Part shown: piece by piece, positions 1-11,463 of the stretch
Position numbering within the stretch: position 1 is the first letter of the stretch
Layout of the letters: each line of letters starts with the position of its first letter
Translations under genes and position numbers: made by a program
Notes under the pieces: generated by a model
The model's database searches: none
Seen by the model: the letters and a program-made list of their open reading frames with translations, nothing else
Told to the model about the DNA's origin: nothing
Source: Oopsacas minuta
Taxonomy: Eukaryota; Porifera; Hexactinellida; Lyssacinosida; Leucopsacidae
Direction of reading: 5' to 3'
Length of the DNA: 64,000 bases
NCBI GenBank assembly: GCA_024704765.1
Contig: JAKMXF010000266.1
Span: 434,001 to 498,000, forward strand

Positions 1-575
1 AGAGATTACAAGAAGTGCTAATTTACGAACTTTCGACTATTTATAGTCTTCTCAGCTTGAGTATTTACTATTTAGTATGATTCCTTCCAAGGATGGGTCA
101 TATGCTGTGAATTTTTTATTGAAGAATATTGATATGGGTCCCCAGGTTACCAAAAAGCAGGACAACTATGCTTTGACTCATGACACTAAAAATTCCGAAA
201 AATCGGAATAGCTGATAAATACCGGAATTCCCAATAAAGTGCCGGTTTTTGCACTAAAAAGTGAAAAATATGCATGAATACGACATGACATGTATTTGTA
301 GAAAATATACAAATATACTTAGTGTTCCAGAAATTATTGTCACAGAACTTTGTTTTATTATATGAAACAACAAAATTATGAATGAATTCAGTAAATTGAT
401 TATGGAAGCTGTATTCGAACATTTTCATAATCAATAATAAATGAATTAATTCATAATTTTATTTTTACATCAAAACAAAGTTATTGACAATAATTTCCGG
501 ATGCGTTATATTTCTACGTACAAACATGCGTACATTTATTGTAAATTCATATTTCCTAGTTCCTACTAGCTTATA
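1..575. other. Left edge, no gene recognised
   Basis: AT-rich sequence upstream of POFUT2. I see no convincing exon, conserved protein fragment or repeat. It may hold the 3' end of a neighbour cut by the window edge, but nothing supports that directly. Confidence 0.5.
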
Positions 576-1763
576 ATGAAATTCCTTGTTATTCTAACGA
601 CTCTCTTCTCTCTTATACAATTACATTCTACTGAGATCCCTCTAACAACTGCTAACTCATCTAGCACAAGATTCCTTACATATATGGTGAATCCTCCAGA
701 AGGATTCAATCTCCGTAGAGATGTGTATGTACGTATTTCTACGTTGATACACAGACTGATAGAGAACGGGCAGAATTGGGTGCTTGTGTTACCCCCATGG
801 CCTCACCTCTATCACTGGAAATCAGGTCGCCAAAATGGTCTCTCATGGTTACAGTTTTTTGACATTCAAAGTATGTCCAAATTCATTCCAGTTATCGACT
901 GGATTGAATATCAGAAAATGAATGGGCCTGCCAAAATAGATAGAGTTTGGAAACTAGAAACCCCTGACTTCACAGTAGAAGGATATAAATTCGAGACTGA
1001 GTTCACTCCAATGTCTTGTGAAAACGAAAACACAGATTATACGTTATTCGGTTCATATCATGATCCTATAGCAGAGCTAGGTGTTTACACAATAGAATGC
1101 TATAAGGTTATGGGAAGTACTGATGTATTAGAAACACCATTATCATTAATACCAGAGGGAGAGTTTCTATTGATAGAACATTTTGAGATGATTATGCACT
1201 ATCAGTTTGCTGGAAAGTTATACTGGGCTGCTAGAGCATCCATGGTGTATGCTGAACATTTACGTAGTATTGGTGACGAGTTCATGCTAGAACAGTTTGA
1301 TTTTTCATCAGAGAATAGTTTAACAGGTGACTACCTATCAGTTCATTTACGTAGAGGTGATTATGTGTATGCTAGGCCAGATGAAATACCATCATTAGAT
1401 GGAGCTATACAACAGATAGAGGATAAGTTGAATAGTTTGAATTTGTCAAAAGTATTTCTTGCTTCAGACAGTTCACAGAAAGAATATGATTATATACAAT
1501 CTAAACTAGGTAGTCGTGTAGTGAGATATACACCAAAACGTGACGTCATATCAGTTTTAGGTGATGGTGGTATATCTATCATAGATCAATGGATAGCATT
1601 ACATGCAATGTATTTCATAGGAACTGCTGAATCTACTTTTACGTTTCGTATTTGTGAAGAGAGACAGTTGAAAGGAATTCCTGTAGATTCGACTTATAAC
1701 TGTTTATGTCCTGATACTAAACCAGATTGTATACAATTAATAAAATGGAATGTTGTTACTTAG
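576..1763 (+). CDS. POFUT2: GDP-fucose protein O-fucosyltransferase 2
   Basis: Transfers fucose from GDP-fucose to Ser/Thr of folded thrombospondin type 1 repeats in the ER. The 395-residue product (human about 429) starts with a hydrophobic signal peptide (residues 1-18). Family landmarks are in order: NPPEGFNLRRD at 39-49, whose Glu is at the catalytic position known for the family; LVLPPWPHLYHW at 70-81; the nucleotide-sugar motif HLRRGD at 257-262; GGISIIDQW at 331-339; and GTAESTFTFRICEER at 349-363. There is no KDEL-type tail. The gene is a single exon. An acceptor-like TAG lies 6 bases before the ATG. Identification rests on end-to-end similarity in motif order to animal POFUT2 and is secure. 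Confidence 0.95.
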   Translation: MKFLVILTTLFSLIQLHSTEIPLTTANSSSTRFLTYMVNPPEGFNLRRDVYVRISTLIHRLIENGQNWVLVLPPWPHLYHWKSGRQNGLSWLQFFDIQSMSKFIPVIDWIEYQKMNGPAKIDRVWKLETPDFTVEGYKFETEFTPMSCENENTDYTLFGSYHDPIAELGVYTIECYKVMGSTDVLETPLSLIPEGEFLLIEHFEMIMHYQFAGKLYWAARASMVYAEHLRSIGDEFMLEQFDFSSENSLTGDYLSVHLRRGDYVYARPDEIPSLDGAIQQIEDKLNSLNLSKVFLASDSSQKEYDYIQSKLGSRVVRYTPKRDVISVLGDGGISIIDQWIALHAMYFIGTAESTFTFRICEERQLKGIPVDSTYNCLCPDTKPDCIQLIKWNVVT

Positions 1764-2067
1764 TATTATTAAATGATGTATTTATTTTACTGATGAAACA
1801 GAGGATGAGATTGTTTAGCACCATATATGGTAGATAATTATGCTAGTATAGATTCCAAATCCTTACAATCAATCTACGACACAAATACTTATATTTTAGA
1901 AGGATTTTTATTATTTTAATTCATACTGATTAGAACATAGAAAACAGAGAATACATGTAATTATGGATTGATGGGTTTGTATAAGATAGGCTGTGCAGGT
2001 GCTAAATGGATAAATGTAAAATAGAATTTAACGTTTGTTTAGATAGCTTTTTTCTGAATATAACACT

Positions 2068-2100
2068 TACAGTGGAACCTCGTTAATGCGAACACCAACT
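2068..2100. mobile_element. Fragment of a TIR element end
   Basis: TACAGTGGAACCTCGTTAAT is a pogo/Tigger-style terminal end. It sits about 110 bases upstream of the SDR start codon. No matching second end was seen. Confidence 0.35.
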
Positions 2101-2211
2101 GACTGTCAATTTTAGGCGTATTACAAAACTTGGCCCCATGGGTTTTAACATCACCTACAATAATAGTGTAGTACTCAATATCAATTGTTGTAATTACGAT
2201 ATTGTATTAGC

Positions 2212-3747
2212 ATGGCAGAAGCAGATATCAAGCCTAGCGTACTTATCCTAGGAGGATGTGGATTTGTAGGAAGAAGTATAGCCATGTATTTATTGGAAGA
2301 GAAACTAGCCAATAAAGTGTGTATTGTGGATAAACTCGCTCCAGTCTTATTCAGACTAACAGAGAAGGAACAAGAATTGTTCACAAAGATCGAATTCAGA
2401 TCTGGAAACTTATCAAAACCTGAAGTAGCTGATAAGTGTTTTGAAGGTAGCTGGGATATCGTAGTTAACGCAGCAGCTGAAACACGTTATGCTCAATCAG
2501 ATGCTGTTTATAAGGAGAGGATTAGTACATTGGGTGTAATCTGTGCACGTACAGCTGTTAACCATGGATGTAAGAGATTTATACAGGTATTTACCAATTA
2601 TCCATTGAAACGATAAACCAAATAATCTACACTTTATACACTAAATATATACTTCTAAATATTTTTTCAGTTTAGTAGTGCTAGAGTCTACAAGTCCTCA
2701 AGAAATCCTAACAAAGAGAATTCTGAATTAAAGCCTACTACTACTATGCATAATGAGTATCTGCTGTTAGAACAAGAGATTGCTAAGATTGAAGGTTTGA
2801 TTATTATTATTATTACTTAATTAATTACACTACTGTAATTATCAAATTATCAAATCATTTAAAAGATTATATACAACTGTCATTGGCTCTCATGTCTTTG
2901 TTAACTCTTGTTATTCCTCAGGTCTGAACTACATTATAATCCGTACAGCTGATATATACGGACCAGGGATGAATAACAGCTCTCCTATGCTACCTCGTAT
3001 AGTAGTAGGAGCTATATACAAGTACATAGGAGAGAGTATGATGTTGTTATGGAGTAAGAGCTTAGAGATGAATGTAGTACATATTACAGATGTGTGTAGA
3101 GCTACATGGTTACTAACTAGTAAGGGAGAGAGTGGAGATGTGTATAATCTAGCTGATAAGGGTTCTACCACGCAAGGATCTCTTTGTGAGGTATAGTCAA
3201 CTCTCGTTATATAGAAGCTCAAGGGACAGCGATAACTACTTTTATATAAACGGAGTTCGATATGACCGATGAATTGTATGATACTTTGACGGTTTGGGAC
3301 CATATTTGTACAATTTCAGAACGAAGTGATGATATCATTGAAGGAGACTGAATATCTTTTCTAATTACTGTTATTTATATTGTAATTATTACGGTATATA
3401 TTCTCTATTAACAGGTTCTATCAGCATACTTTGGTATAAAGTACAGCTTCATCGGTAGTCTAGTAACACACGCAGTAGGTGTAGAAGATGCTAAAGAATA
3501 CTCTAACGAGAAGCATGTAGCTCCATGGACAGCTCTCTGTGCATTAGAGGGTATAAATACCTCAATAACTCCATATCTTAATGAAGAATTGCTCACAGAT
3601 TATGAAGTTTGTGTTAATGGATCTAAGATAGAAGCTCTTGGTTTCCAATACATTGTCCCTGAGTTCAATTTAGATAGACTTAAAGAGGTGGTGGATGATC
3701 TAGTTGCTAGACAACAATTTCCTAAACATATTCCTTCCAAGAGCTAA
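2212..3747 (+). CDS. Extended SDR, NAD-dependent epimerase/dehydratase-like
   Basis: Four exons: 2212-2586, 2671-2794, 2922-3190 and 3415-3747, giving one open frame of 366 residues. The N-terminus carries the Rossmann glycine motif GGCGFVG (residues about 14-20), followed by an acidic turn (IVDK) and NAAAET, as in extended short-chain dehydrogenases. IIIRTADIYGPGM in exon 3 matches the substrate-proximal R-P/A-x-x-x-YGP block of sugar epimerases, and HITDVCRATWLL matches the downstream V-H-V-x-D-V-A block. The expected YxxxK site reads as EYLLLEQ, with Glu where Lys is usual, so catalysis is uncertain. The exact substrate cannot be read from sequence. The start is the first ATG, one base after an acceptor-like TTAG. 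Intron 3 contains a TIR element that abuts the donor. Confidence 0.85.
3194..3353. mobile_element. Family A TIR element (MITE) in SDR intron 3
   Basis: The left end TAGTCAACTCTCGTTATAT matches family A (consensus CAGTCAACTCTCGTTATATCGA). The body shares the stretches 'tttgacggtttgggaccata' and 'tttgtacaatttcaga' with the copy at 21895-22033. The right end is decayed. The TA before the left end overlaps the splice donor GT at 3191-3192. Confidence 0.75.
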
Positions 3748-4032
3748 CATTATTTTCTATTGCTTTAGTTGTATTTATTATTATTTAGGCTAATTTGTGC
3801 GAGTTCAATTTGCTTTGTAACACACACATATATCGTAGCAAGAATGTGATGTTGTGTTAGAATTATATCTGTAATTATGGAATGTAATTAATAATAACAG
3901 AGATATGTAATCAATATATTACCCGTGAATTCTTATTCTATCGGTTGATTTCTATAATTTCTATCCGAATACTGTTTTCCACTATTACATGTAAACAGCT
4001 CTAAAAGTCATATTTGGGAATTTTCAGTTGGG

Positions 4033-4138
4033 CAATGTAACCTCCCTATAGTCAAGGTTCATTAATATGGGACCAGGAATTCTCTCTATTTTAACTCTGT
4101 TTCCAGAAGTTCCACACGTTTGTGGAGATACACTAGTA
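4033..4138. mobile_element. Family B TIR element, degraded
   Basis: Left end CAATGTAACCTCC and right end TTTGTGGAGATACACTA are degenerate family B termini (consensus CAGTGTAACCTCCACAAACGG). The interior has the family phrase 'ctgtttccagaagttcc'. It lies between the SDR gene and ANKFY1, about 180 bases before the ANKFY1 start. Confidence 0.6.
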
Positions 4139-4317
4139 CTCTATGTTTTAGGGACTTTGAATCTGGAACTTGACAAACTTCGTGCAACAAAATCGGTCCC
4201 AATTAACTTAGCTTTATGTGGTGGATTGAGGGGGATTCAGATAATTATATATACGTATTGGGTGAATACATCCTATAATTCCATCCATTATCAGGCTATA
4301 TTAGAATAGCTACATTT

Positions 4318-7300
4318 ATGTCTGGTTCAAAAGACGAGGTAGTAAAGCTACAGAAACACCTCTCTCTCCTTAGACAGGAGTATAGCAAGCTACAACAGAA
4401 GTATGTAGAGTTAGAACATAACTACGGTCTGTTATCTGGTCAGACAGGAGCTGGAGCTAAGGATAGCTTTGCTTCTAGATTAGTTAAATCTGCTTCTGAG
4501 TTATTTGATAACAAAAATCTCTCTGACATAACTGTGAGTTAAATATATATATATATTTGAAAATAAATTTGATGTTTATTTGGGTTTAGATAAAGATAGG
4601 AGATAGAGTACTACCTGGACATAAATTGGTACTACAAGCTAGAGGAGCTAACAGCTGGTGTAGTGAAGGAAATCAGGTTATTTTATTTTCTCAATGAATA
4701 ATGTATCGCCAGAGTTCTACTGTATTCTCTATTACAGGAATTCTCTACACTAACAGAACTAGAACTAAATGAGTTAAATGAAGATGTAGGTTTATCTCTA
4801 ATGAAGTGGGTATACACTGATAAGATTAATCTTAATCAGCCCTCTACACACATACACGGAGTACATGACTCTGTTGATTTCTCAGTACAGTTACTAGCTG
4901 CTGCTCACAGGTATAATCTACCTGATTTGAAAGTACATTGTGAGAGATTTCTTATTGGGAAAGTAGATACAGCTAACTGTATTGCACTATATCAGGTGTG
5001 TTGTTAATTATAAGCGGCCTACGGACTTATTATGTAGTTTCTTATTCATGTAAATCTCCACAAACTACTGGAAACAGAGTGAAAATAAGTAAGCCAATTC
5101 CTAGTCCTATACAAATGAACCTCAAACAACTTGGAAACGAGTTGGCATTTTCGGCGCTCTTGGCAACCCGTTTGTGAAGGTTACACTGTACCATCTTCCA
5201 GTATTGAGATTCATTCGCGTATGGATTTAGCATTACATGGGTGTTTCTTCATTTTAGCCAACTTTTATGTGTTTTTTCTATTATTAATACCCTGAGTAGA
5301 ATGGTGGAAAGTTGGTCGCGTGAAAGAATAGTCTCGGAAACATCCAAGTAGGCATAACCACTAATTCAGGGTAAATTCCCACTCCAACCAACACAGGAGT
5401 GCCTCAAAATGACCTAGAACAACAACGAATTTCCCCCTGTACTGAGTTATGAAAATAAATTCGCATACTGTTATCATGAATCATTGCATTCTATCCACGA
5501 ATTCTTAAATAACCTCCCTGATGTGCTTCTATAGCCTATTTTCCTTATTGGAGTGTATCAAATATTATTATAATTCTCTTAATTAGACTTCAGAAGAATA
5601 CTCAGCTCCCCAGCTTAACCATCACTGCCTAGAAGTAATTACCAGTAACTGGGATGGATTTTCTACAGAAGACTTCCTCCCTCTCAACGCTAACCTACTC
5701 TACCAAATGTTTAAGAGGAGATCAGAATATCCTCTCCATCTAGCTATAGAACACAGACGTGATGACGTAGTATTCTTATACCTAATCGAATTCTCTAAGA
5801 ACCTGAACACGTGTCTAGCTCAGAGAGATGAAGATGGCATTCTACCACTGCATTTAGCTCTCGTATTACGTAATGAGGGTATAGCAGAGACATTGATACA
5901 ACATGGTAGTGGAGTAGACCAGTTAGATTCAAAGGAGAATTCACTATTACATTTGGCTATCAAAGCTGGTGACTTATTCAGTGCTAATATGCTTATTTCT
6001 AAAGGCTCTCAGACTGATTTACAGTCTCAGGATAAGTCTACAGTACTGCATTTAGCTGCTGCATACTCGTTACAGTCTCTTTCTGCTACACAGCTAGATC
6101 CTGTATATAGGAAGGTTAGTATTGTCTTATTTGTATAACGTTATACTTAATAGAGCTTTGATTCAGTTCCTGGCAGATATATTGGCTTGGTTAGGCCTGT
6201 GAATGAGAATATTGTTTCAGCTCTACATGATATCCATCTAGCATGCAGGCGAGCGGAATTTCATTATTATTATCATTATTTATGATATTATGATCATATG
6301 AACTGGCCATTTTATAGAAAATCAAATTTTCTACTTGGAAATATGTTAATTAAGCGTGTTAATGGAGGTCTGTGAAGATAAAATGATTACCTGTTAGTTA
6401 GTAAATATATTGTGTTGTTGAATTTCAGTCAGAAAATGAAATAATTCTAATAATGACAATATTCATGCGGCAGGAGAAACTTGTTGTGGGCGGTGGAGCT
6501 GAAACAAGTACCCAACTAACAGTGACCTTATGCTGATATCATTTGCAGCAATGCTCTATCTATCTAATTATGTATTCCTTTAGTTTTCGAACTATCAAAA
6601 AGCGCAGAGTCTAGCTCCACTAGTTACAAAGCTTCTCACTCACGGAGCTAATCCTAATGCACAAAATATGCTTGGAGATTCTCCATTACACACAGCTATT
6701 AAAACAGCTAACTATGAGATTACTGACATACTGCTAGGAGTTCCTGGAATAGATCTTCAGTGTAGAAATTCTAAAAACGAGACTTTGCTCTGGTTAGCTC
6801 TAACTAATACTAGTCAGGATGATTCTCTCCAGGACCTGATGATATTTGAACCTCAGGAGAATGTAGTAGCTAATAAACTAGTTAAGAAAGGTATGTCAAT
6901 GTTTATATTCACCAATTCCGTGTTTCTGTTTATTGAATTAGCTAGGTAGAATTTTTGTAGCTCGTTTGTATTTGGCCTTCTCATTGAATGGGGTTACTAT
7001 TCGACCCGATATGTGCATTATATACAGTAGAGACTCCGCTTAATAGGGTCACTTCGGGGCTAGGCCATATACCAGAGCATGTGGAATTAATGTGTTGTCC
7101 CGATTAACAACTACTTGGATGCTTTCAGCCTATTGATTGGGAAAACGAATTTGCCAAATTTTTCCCTAAATTCTTGAATTCTATATTTTCACTGGATTCC
7201 TTAAAGTCTCGGGAGTGTTGACAAGTATGCCATTTTTACAGAGTCTACTGTAATATTGTAATGCACTACACTGACATGATTCAATATGTTAAATATTAAC

Positions 7301-10300
7301 ACTGAAAATACGCACAGGCTGTGACGTAAATGCAATGTTCCCTGAGACAGAGAACTTACTACTACACGTAGCAGCTCTAGAGGAGAGAGAATCAGCTGCT
7401 TTATTCCTGTTACATCATGGAGCACATACCTCTGTATTCAATAAACATGGTCTAGCTCCTCTACACATAGCTGCTGGCACAGGACTAGTTAAGCTAACTA
7501 CTGCACTGTTAGAGAAATCTGCTAGTCCTAATCTCAGGACTAAGGTAACATACATAAATTTCAATGTAAATTTTTGGGAAAATTCCAAGTTTTAGTGAAA
7601 TAAACACTACATACACACCTTGTAAATATTTATCTTGTTATCGTATTTATCTGTGTAAGAAACAGATTTTCCGCGACTTTACACAAAGAAAATTCGGTGG
7701 TTCCCCTCATTTCCAACTAGAATATACGTATAATTATTTCCTTGGAAGCTATAATAATTTACTATATATTTCAGCACCCAGTATCCAGTCTAGAAGCATA
7801 CCAACCTACTATTCCTATGGTACAAACCCCCTCTACTCCTTGTGACGTGTTCTCTGAAGCAGTATCCTCTTACTTGGATCATCTCTTCCAGAAGATGACC
7901 CCAACTTCTCCTAGATTCAAATCTCTCCCTTTCTCCTCCTCTAGAATCTCACCCCCATCGCCTCGCAAGACTCAGTCTATTGATAAAAATCTACCATCAA
8001 ATGAGAGTCCTCAAATAGATGATTCATCTTACAATCCATTTGGAGACGAAGCTCCTATCGCGCCAATTCCATTTGACCAAATTGTTGCTATGGGCACTGA
8101 GTCAGATTTCAATCCATTTCCAGGTACGTAGAATATTGTTATATGTACTGTGGATACATTCGAATTCCCTTTACTTATGTATTTACCTAGATGAAGAAGT
8201 TATTTCTAAGCCAACAGACACTACAGATGTAATTGAGGAATATATGAACCCATTCGGTACATCTACAGATGAAGAACCTACTCCTATTACTGATGCTACT
8301 CCTACGCTACATAAACAAGTTATACCGTGAGTTGTGCTAATCTAGAGGATTTGTTGATACAGTCGACTCCAGTTATTTCGAACTCTGCTTATTTCCAAGT
8401 AATTTTCGCAGTCCCTTGAGCTTCGATATAATAAGAGCCTTCTTTAAAATTCATTGCATTCCTTTGACGAATTTATAATACTTTTTAGCACAACTTGTGA
8501 CACTACACAATTATACACAGAATCAAAACAAGAGCACAAACTAGTAGAACTAACTCCAGGTCGTACAGCATTACACATTGCAATAGCAGCTAAACAGACA
8601 CAAATTATATCAGCTCTGCTATTCTACCATCAAGAGCATAAACTAGCTATATCAGCACAACTACCATTAGATATAAATATATTAGATGACAATAATGATT
8701 CACCACTAGCATTAGCCTTATGGACACATCAATTGGATGTAGCAGATAGATTAGTACAGGCTGGTAGTGATCTGCAGGGAAGAGGTATAAATATAGGAAC
8801 ATCGCTATTACTAAGAGCTATTTCATATGAGAATTCTGATGCAGCTCATTTCTTGATTCGTTCCCTCAGTCTCAGAGATTCTACTCTCCTAGAAGGAGAT
8901 CTGTCTTTGAGTGCAGCAGTGAAGCATAGACTCCCTGCTGTAGTACAAGCCCTAGTGCAGTCAGGTTTGGACGTAAACACCCCAGACAAGCGAGGCGATC
9001 CTCCTCTTTGGGTGTCACTCCGATCCAAACAAGATGACATCGCTTCAGTCCTGATAGCCTCAGATGGTTGTGACCGCGATTTCTGGCGGGTAGATCCCTC
9101 CATTGGCGTGAAATATTCTCTTCTACATCGTGCTATTCTCTTGAGAGACTCACATACAGCTTGTTATCTAGTCAGAGCTAATGCTAGTATCGATGCTCCG
9201 TTATCAATACATAACCAGTTAGATAGTCCTGGGAGTGATGAATCTAGACTGCAACAGATGTTATGCTCTCCAATGCATCTCAGTAGTGCATTAGGATTAG
9301 ATGAAGTAGTACAGGTGTTATTTGAAAACCAAGCTAACGTGAATAGTGTAGATGCATTGGTTAGATCACCATTACATCTGGCTATTAAATGTAAACAGAA
9401 CATCTGTGTTAAGCTACTACTAGCTCATCCAGCACTAGATCTATCTATCAGAGATGCTTCCGGTAATACTCCATTCTCAACAGCTCTACGTGCTAAGGAT
9501 CATTCAGCTGCAGCTGCTATTCTAGACAGAGACCCACATTCTGCTAATTCTGCTGATTCTAAAGGGAGGAGTTATATACATGTAGCTGTAGAGGAACAGG
9601 ATATGTTTATGCTAGCTTTCTTATTGAAGGTCCAGGTAAGTGTATTAATGTAGTCTATCATAGCGTAAACTTGCCGTAAAGTTCAGTGTGAATCTGTTGT
9701 CCTATGATCTAATATAAAGATTCCAAAGTTCATACGTATCCTGTCTGTCGTATTCACCTGCCTACAATTGGAGGACAATTTGACAGAAATTCATTGTATG
9801 TTACAAACATAGTCGAATTTGAAGAACTCAACTGTATGTTCATCAATTAATTATCAGAGTCAGTTCGATTTCAGAATTATACCAGACATCATTATACAAT
9901 TAACTACAGTATAACTCGGATAAGATGTAACAACATTTAGTACGTATTATCCGAGTTCTACTGTAATTATCCTCATAAATATAGAACTATACGTATGTAT
10001 TCATAGGTAGATGTAAACAGTCCTGTTCTTAACCAGCTACGTGAGACACCCCTCCATCTAGCTATAAAAACGGAGAATGAAACTGTGATAAGACATCTGC
10101 TAGATGTAGCTAATGTTAATCTAGTAGACGGACGTAAACAAGCTCCTCTCCACTTAGCTGTATCTAGGAACCTGCCGCATATAGTAGAAGCTCTGCTAAA
10201 CCATGGAGCTAGCGTTAATATACAGGTGTGTTGAAGTCATATAGTAAATACTATTACTACAAATCAAACAGACAATTGTGCATGTATATTACTAGAATTA

Positions 10301-11463
10301 AACTCGATATATGGAGAACAAACGCGGTTCTCAACCTATTTCAGCCGTGAACCCCCTATATCAATTTTATCACTTTCTGTGGACCCCAGGTTGGTAACTG
10401 CTGTATAAATTGTCTCGATACCTATCCAGTTCAATAGAAACGGGAATGGGTAAAAGAATGTGAATTGAAAGTTTTGAATCCATTGAATGAGATTAACAGT
10501 CAGATGATTTAAGTTTATATATCTAAGCTATGCTATTATGAAGAATCTATACATGTATTACATAGTAATAAGAGCTTGGGAGGGTAAATAATGGATTTTT
10601 GAATTGTTGGAATTATCACATTTTGGGAGATTACAACAAATATATGGATTCTATATTTTTAGGAAAATATAGGATGAGAATACATGATACTTGTATATGT
10701 AAATTATGCTGTAGTAGAATTCCTGTATTGTTAGAAATGAGAGAATTTTCAATACAACAATACGTAATGACCCTAATACAATTATATACAATAATGATGT
10801 ATGTACAGTTCATCATAATATACTCTCATTTAGGATGAGAAGGGCAATAATCCTCTTCATGTAGCCATGGAAAGAGGCTGTCAAGCAAGTGCTTCTATCC
10901 TACTAGGTCATGAATCATGTAACCTAGCTGCTACAAATCTATTAGGACAGCATTATTTACACGTATTAGCATCCAATGCTCCCAAAGGCGAGGTATCTGC
11001 TAACATCTACCGATGCCTTATTGAGATAGCAGGTAGAGAAGCTATACCTATTAACTCGTTAGATGCTGAAGGAAATACTCCACTATTACTCGCGTTTTGT
11101 AACGGAAATATGCTATTATGTGAGGTATTTATTAAAGATGGAGCTCATCCTAGTATTCCTAATCGTAAAGGATTATCAGTGTTCACAGTAGCTACCCCTT
11201 CAATACGCCCTTTGTACCAGGTACTGTCTATGATTAGACGGGAACCTGAATGGTTAGATGGATCCAATTGTTTCAATTCCAGATGTCAAACGAAATTCAC
11301 TTTCGCAGTTCGTAAACATCATTGTAGACACTGCGGTAGACTTCTATGCACAAAATGTTTATCACAACAGATTCCTATATTAAAGTTTGATATTAATAAA
11401 CCTGTTAAAGTATGTGATGTATGCTGTGAATTGCTCTCGAAAGGATTAGCGCTTCATCATTGA
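4318..11463 (+). CDS. ANKFY1: Rabankyrin-5: BTB, ankyrin repeats and FYVE finger
   Basis: Rab5 effector on early endosomes and macropinosomes, and a PI3P binder. Eleven exons: 4318-4533, 4590-4676, 4738-4995, 5587-6114, 6584-6890, 7318-7544, 7775-8123, 8191-8326, 8489-9635, 10007-10225 and 10834-11463. They total 4104 bases, or 1367 residues (human about 1170). Order: N-terminal coiled coil (LQKHLSLLRQEYSKLQQKY), BTB domain (about 60-165), a long ankyrin array (many TPLHLA-type cores), and a C-terminal FYVE finger (about 1298-1356). The FYVE finger has WLDG, the basic RKHHCR patch, eight zinc-ligand cysteines and a KVC turn. YPLHLAIEHRRDDVVFLYLIE is almost the vertebrate sequence. An extra Pro/Ser-rich insert in exons 7-8 carries three NPF motifs. 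The introns harbour several MITEs. Confidence 0.95.
5046..5190. mobile_element. Family B TIR element in ANKFY1 intron 3
   Basis: Left end TGTAAATCTCCACAAAC and right end CCCGTTTGTGAAGGTTACACTGTA are inverted. The interior has 'aaatgaacctc' and 'ggcattttcggcg', as in the copies at 17332 and 27223. Confidence 0.8.
7023..7252. mobile_element. Family D TIR element in ANKFY1 intron 5
   Basis: Left end TACAGTAGAGACTCCG and right end AGAGTCTACTGTA form short imperfect inverted termini about 230 bases apart. This is pogo/Tigger-like in style, and no transposase is present. Confidence 0.5.
8356..8440. mobile_element. Family A-derived remnant in ANKFY1 intron 8
   Basis: Left end TACAGTCGACTCCAGTTATT is followed by the inverted internal phrase 'tcccttgagcttcgatata'. 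The result is a short palindromic derivative of family A filling most of a 162-base intron. Confidence 0.6.
9904..9965. mobile_element. Family C mini-palindrome in ANKFY1 intron 9
   Basis: TACAGTATAACTCGGATAAG and its inverted partner TTATCCGAGTTCTACTGTA flank only about 25 bases. It is a 62-base hairpin-type MITE related to the copy near 48632. Confidence 0.75.
10325..10415. mobile_element. hAT-like remnant in ANKFY1 intron 10
   Basis: 'Ggttctcaacct' near the left and 'ggttggtaactgctgta' near the right resemble hAT-type CAG-GGTTCTCAACC ends. The interior 'tgaaccccctatatcaattttat' matches the reverse complement of 33465-33600. Confidence 0.55.

Noticed and set aside
5042-5233. Minus-strand 63-codon ORF
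   Set aside because: It lies almost wholly within a family B MITE in an ANKFY1 intron.
10599-10838. 79-codon ORF in ANKFY1 intron 10
   Set aside because: It is intronic, AT-rich hydrophobic sequence ending at the true exon 11 acceptor. It does not match the ankyrin array.
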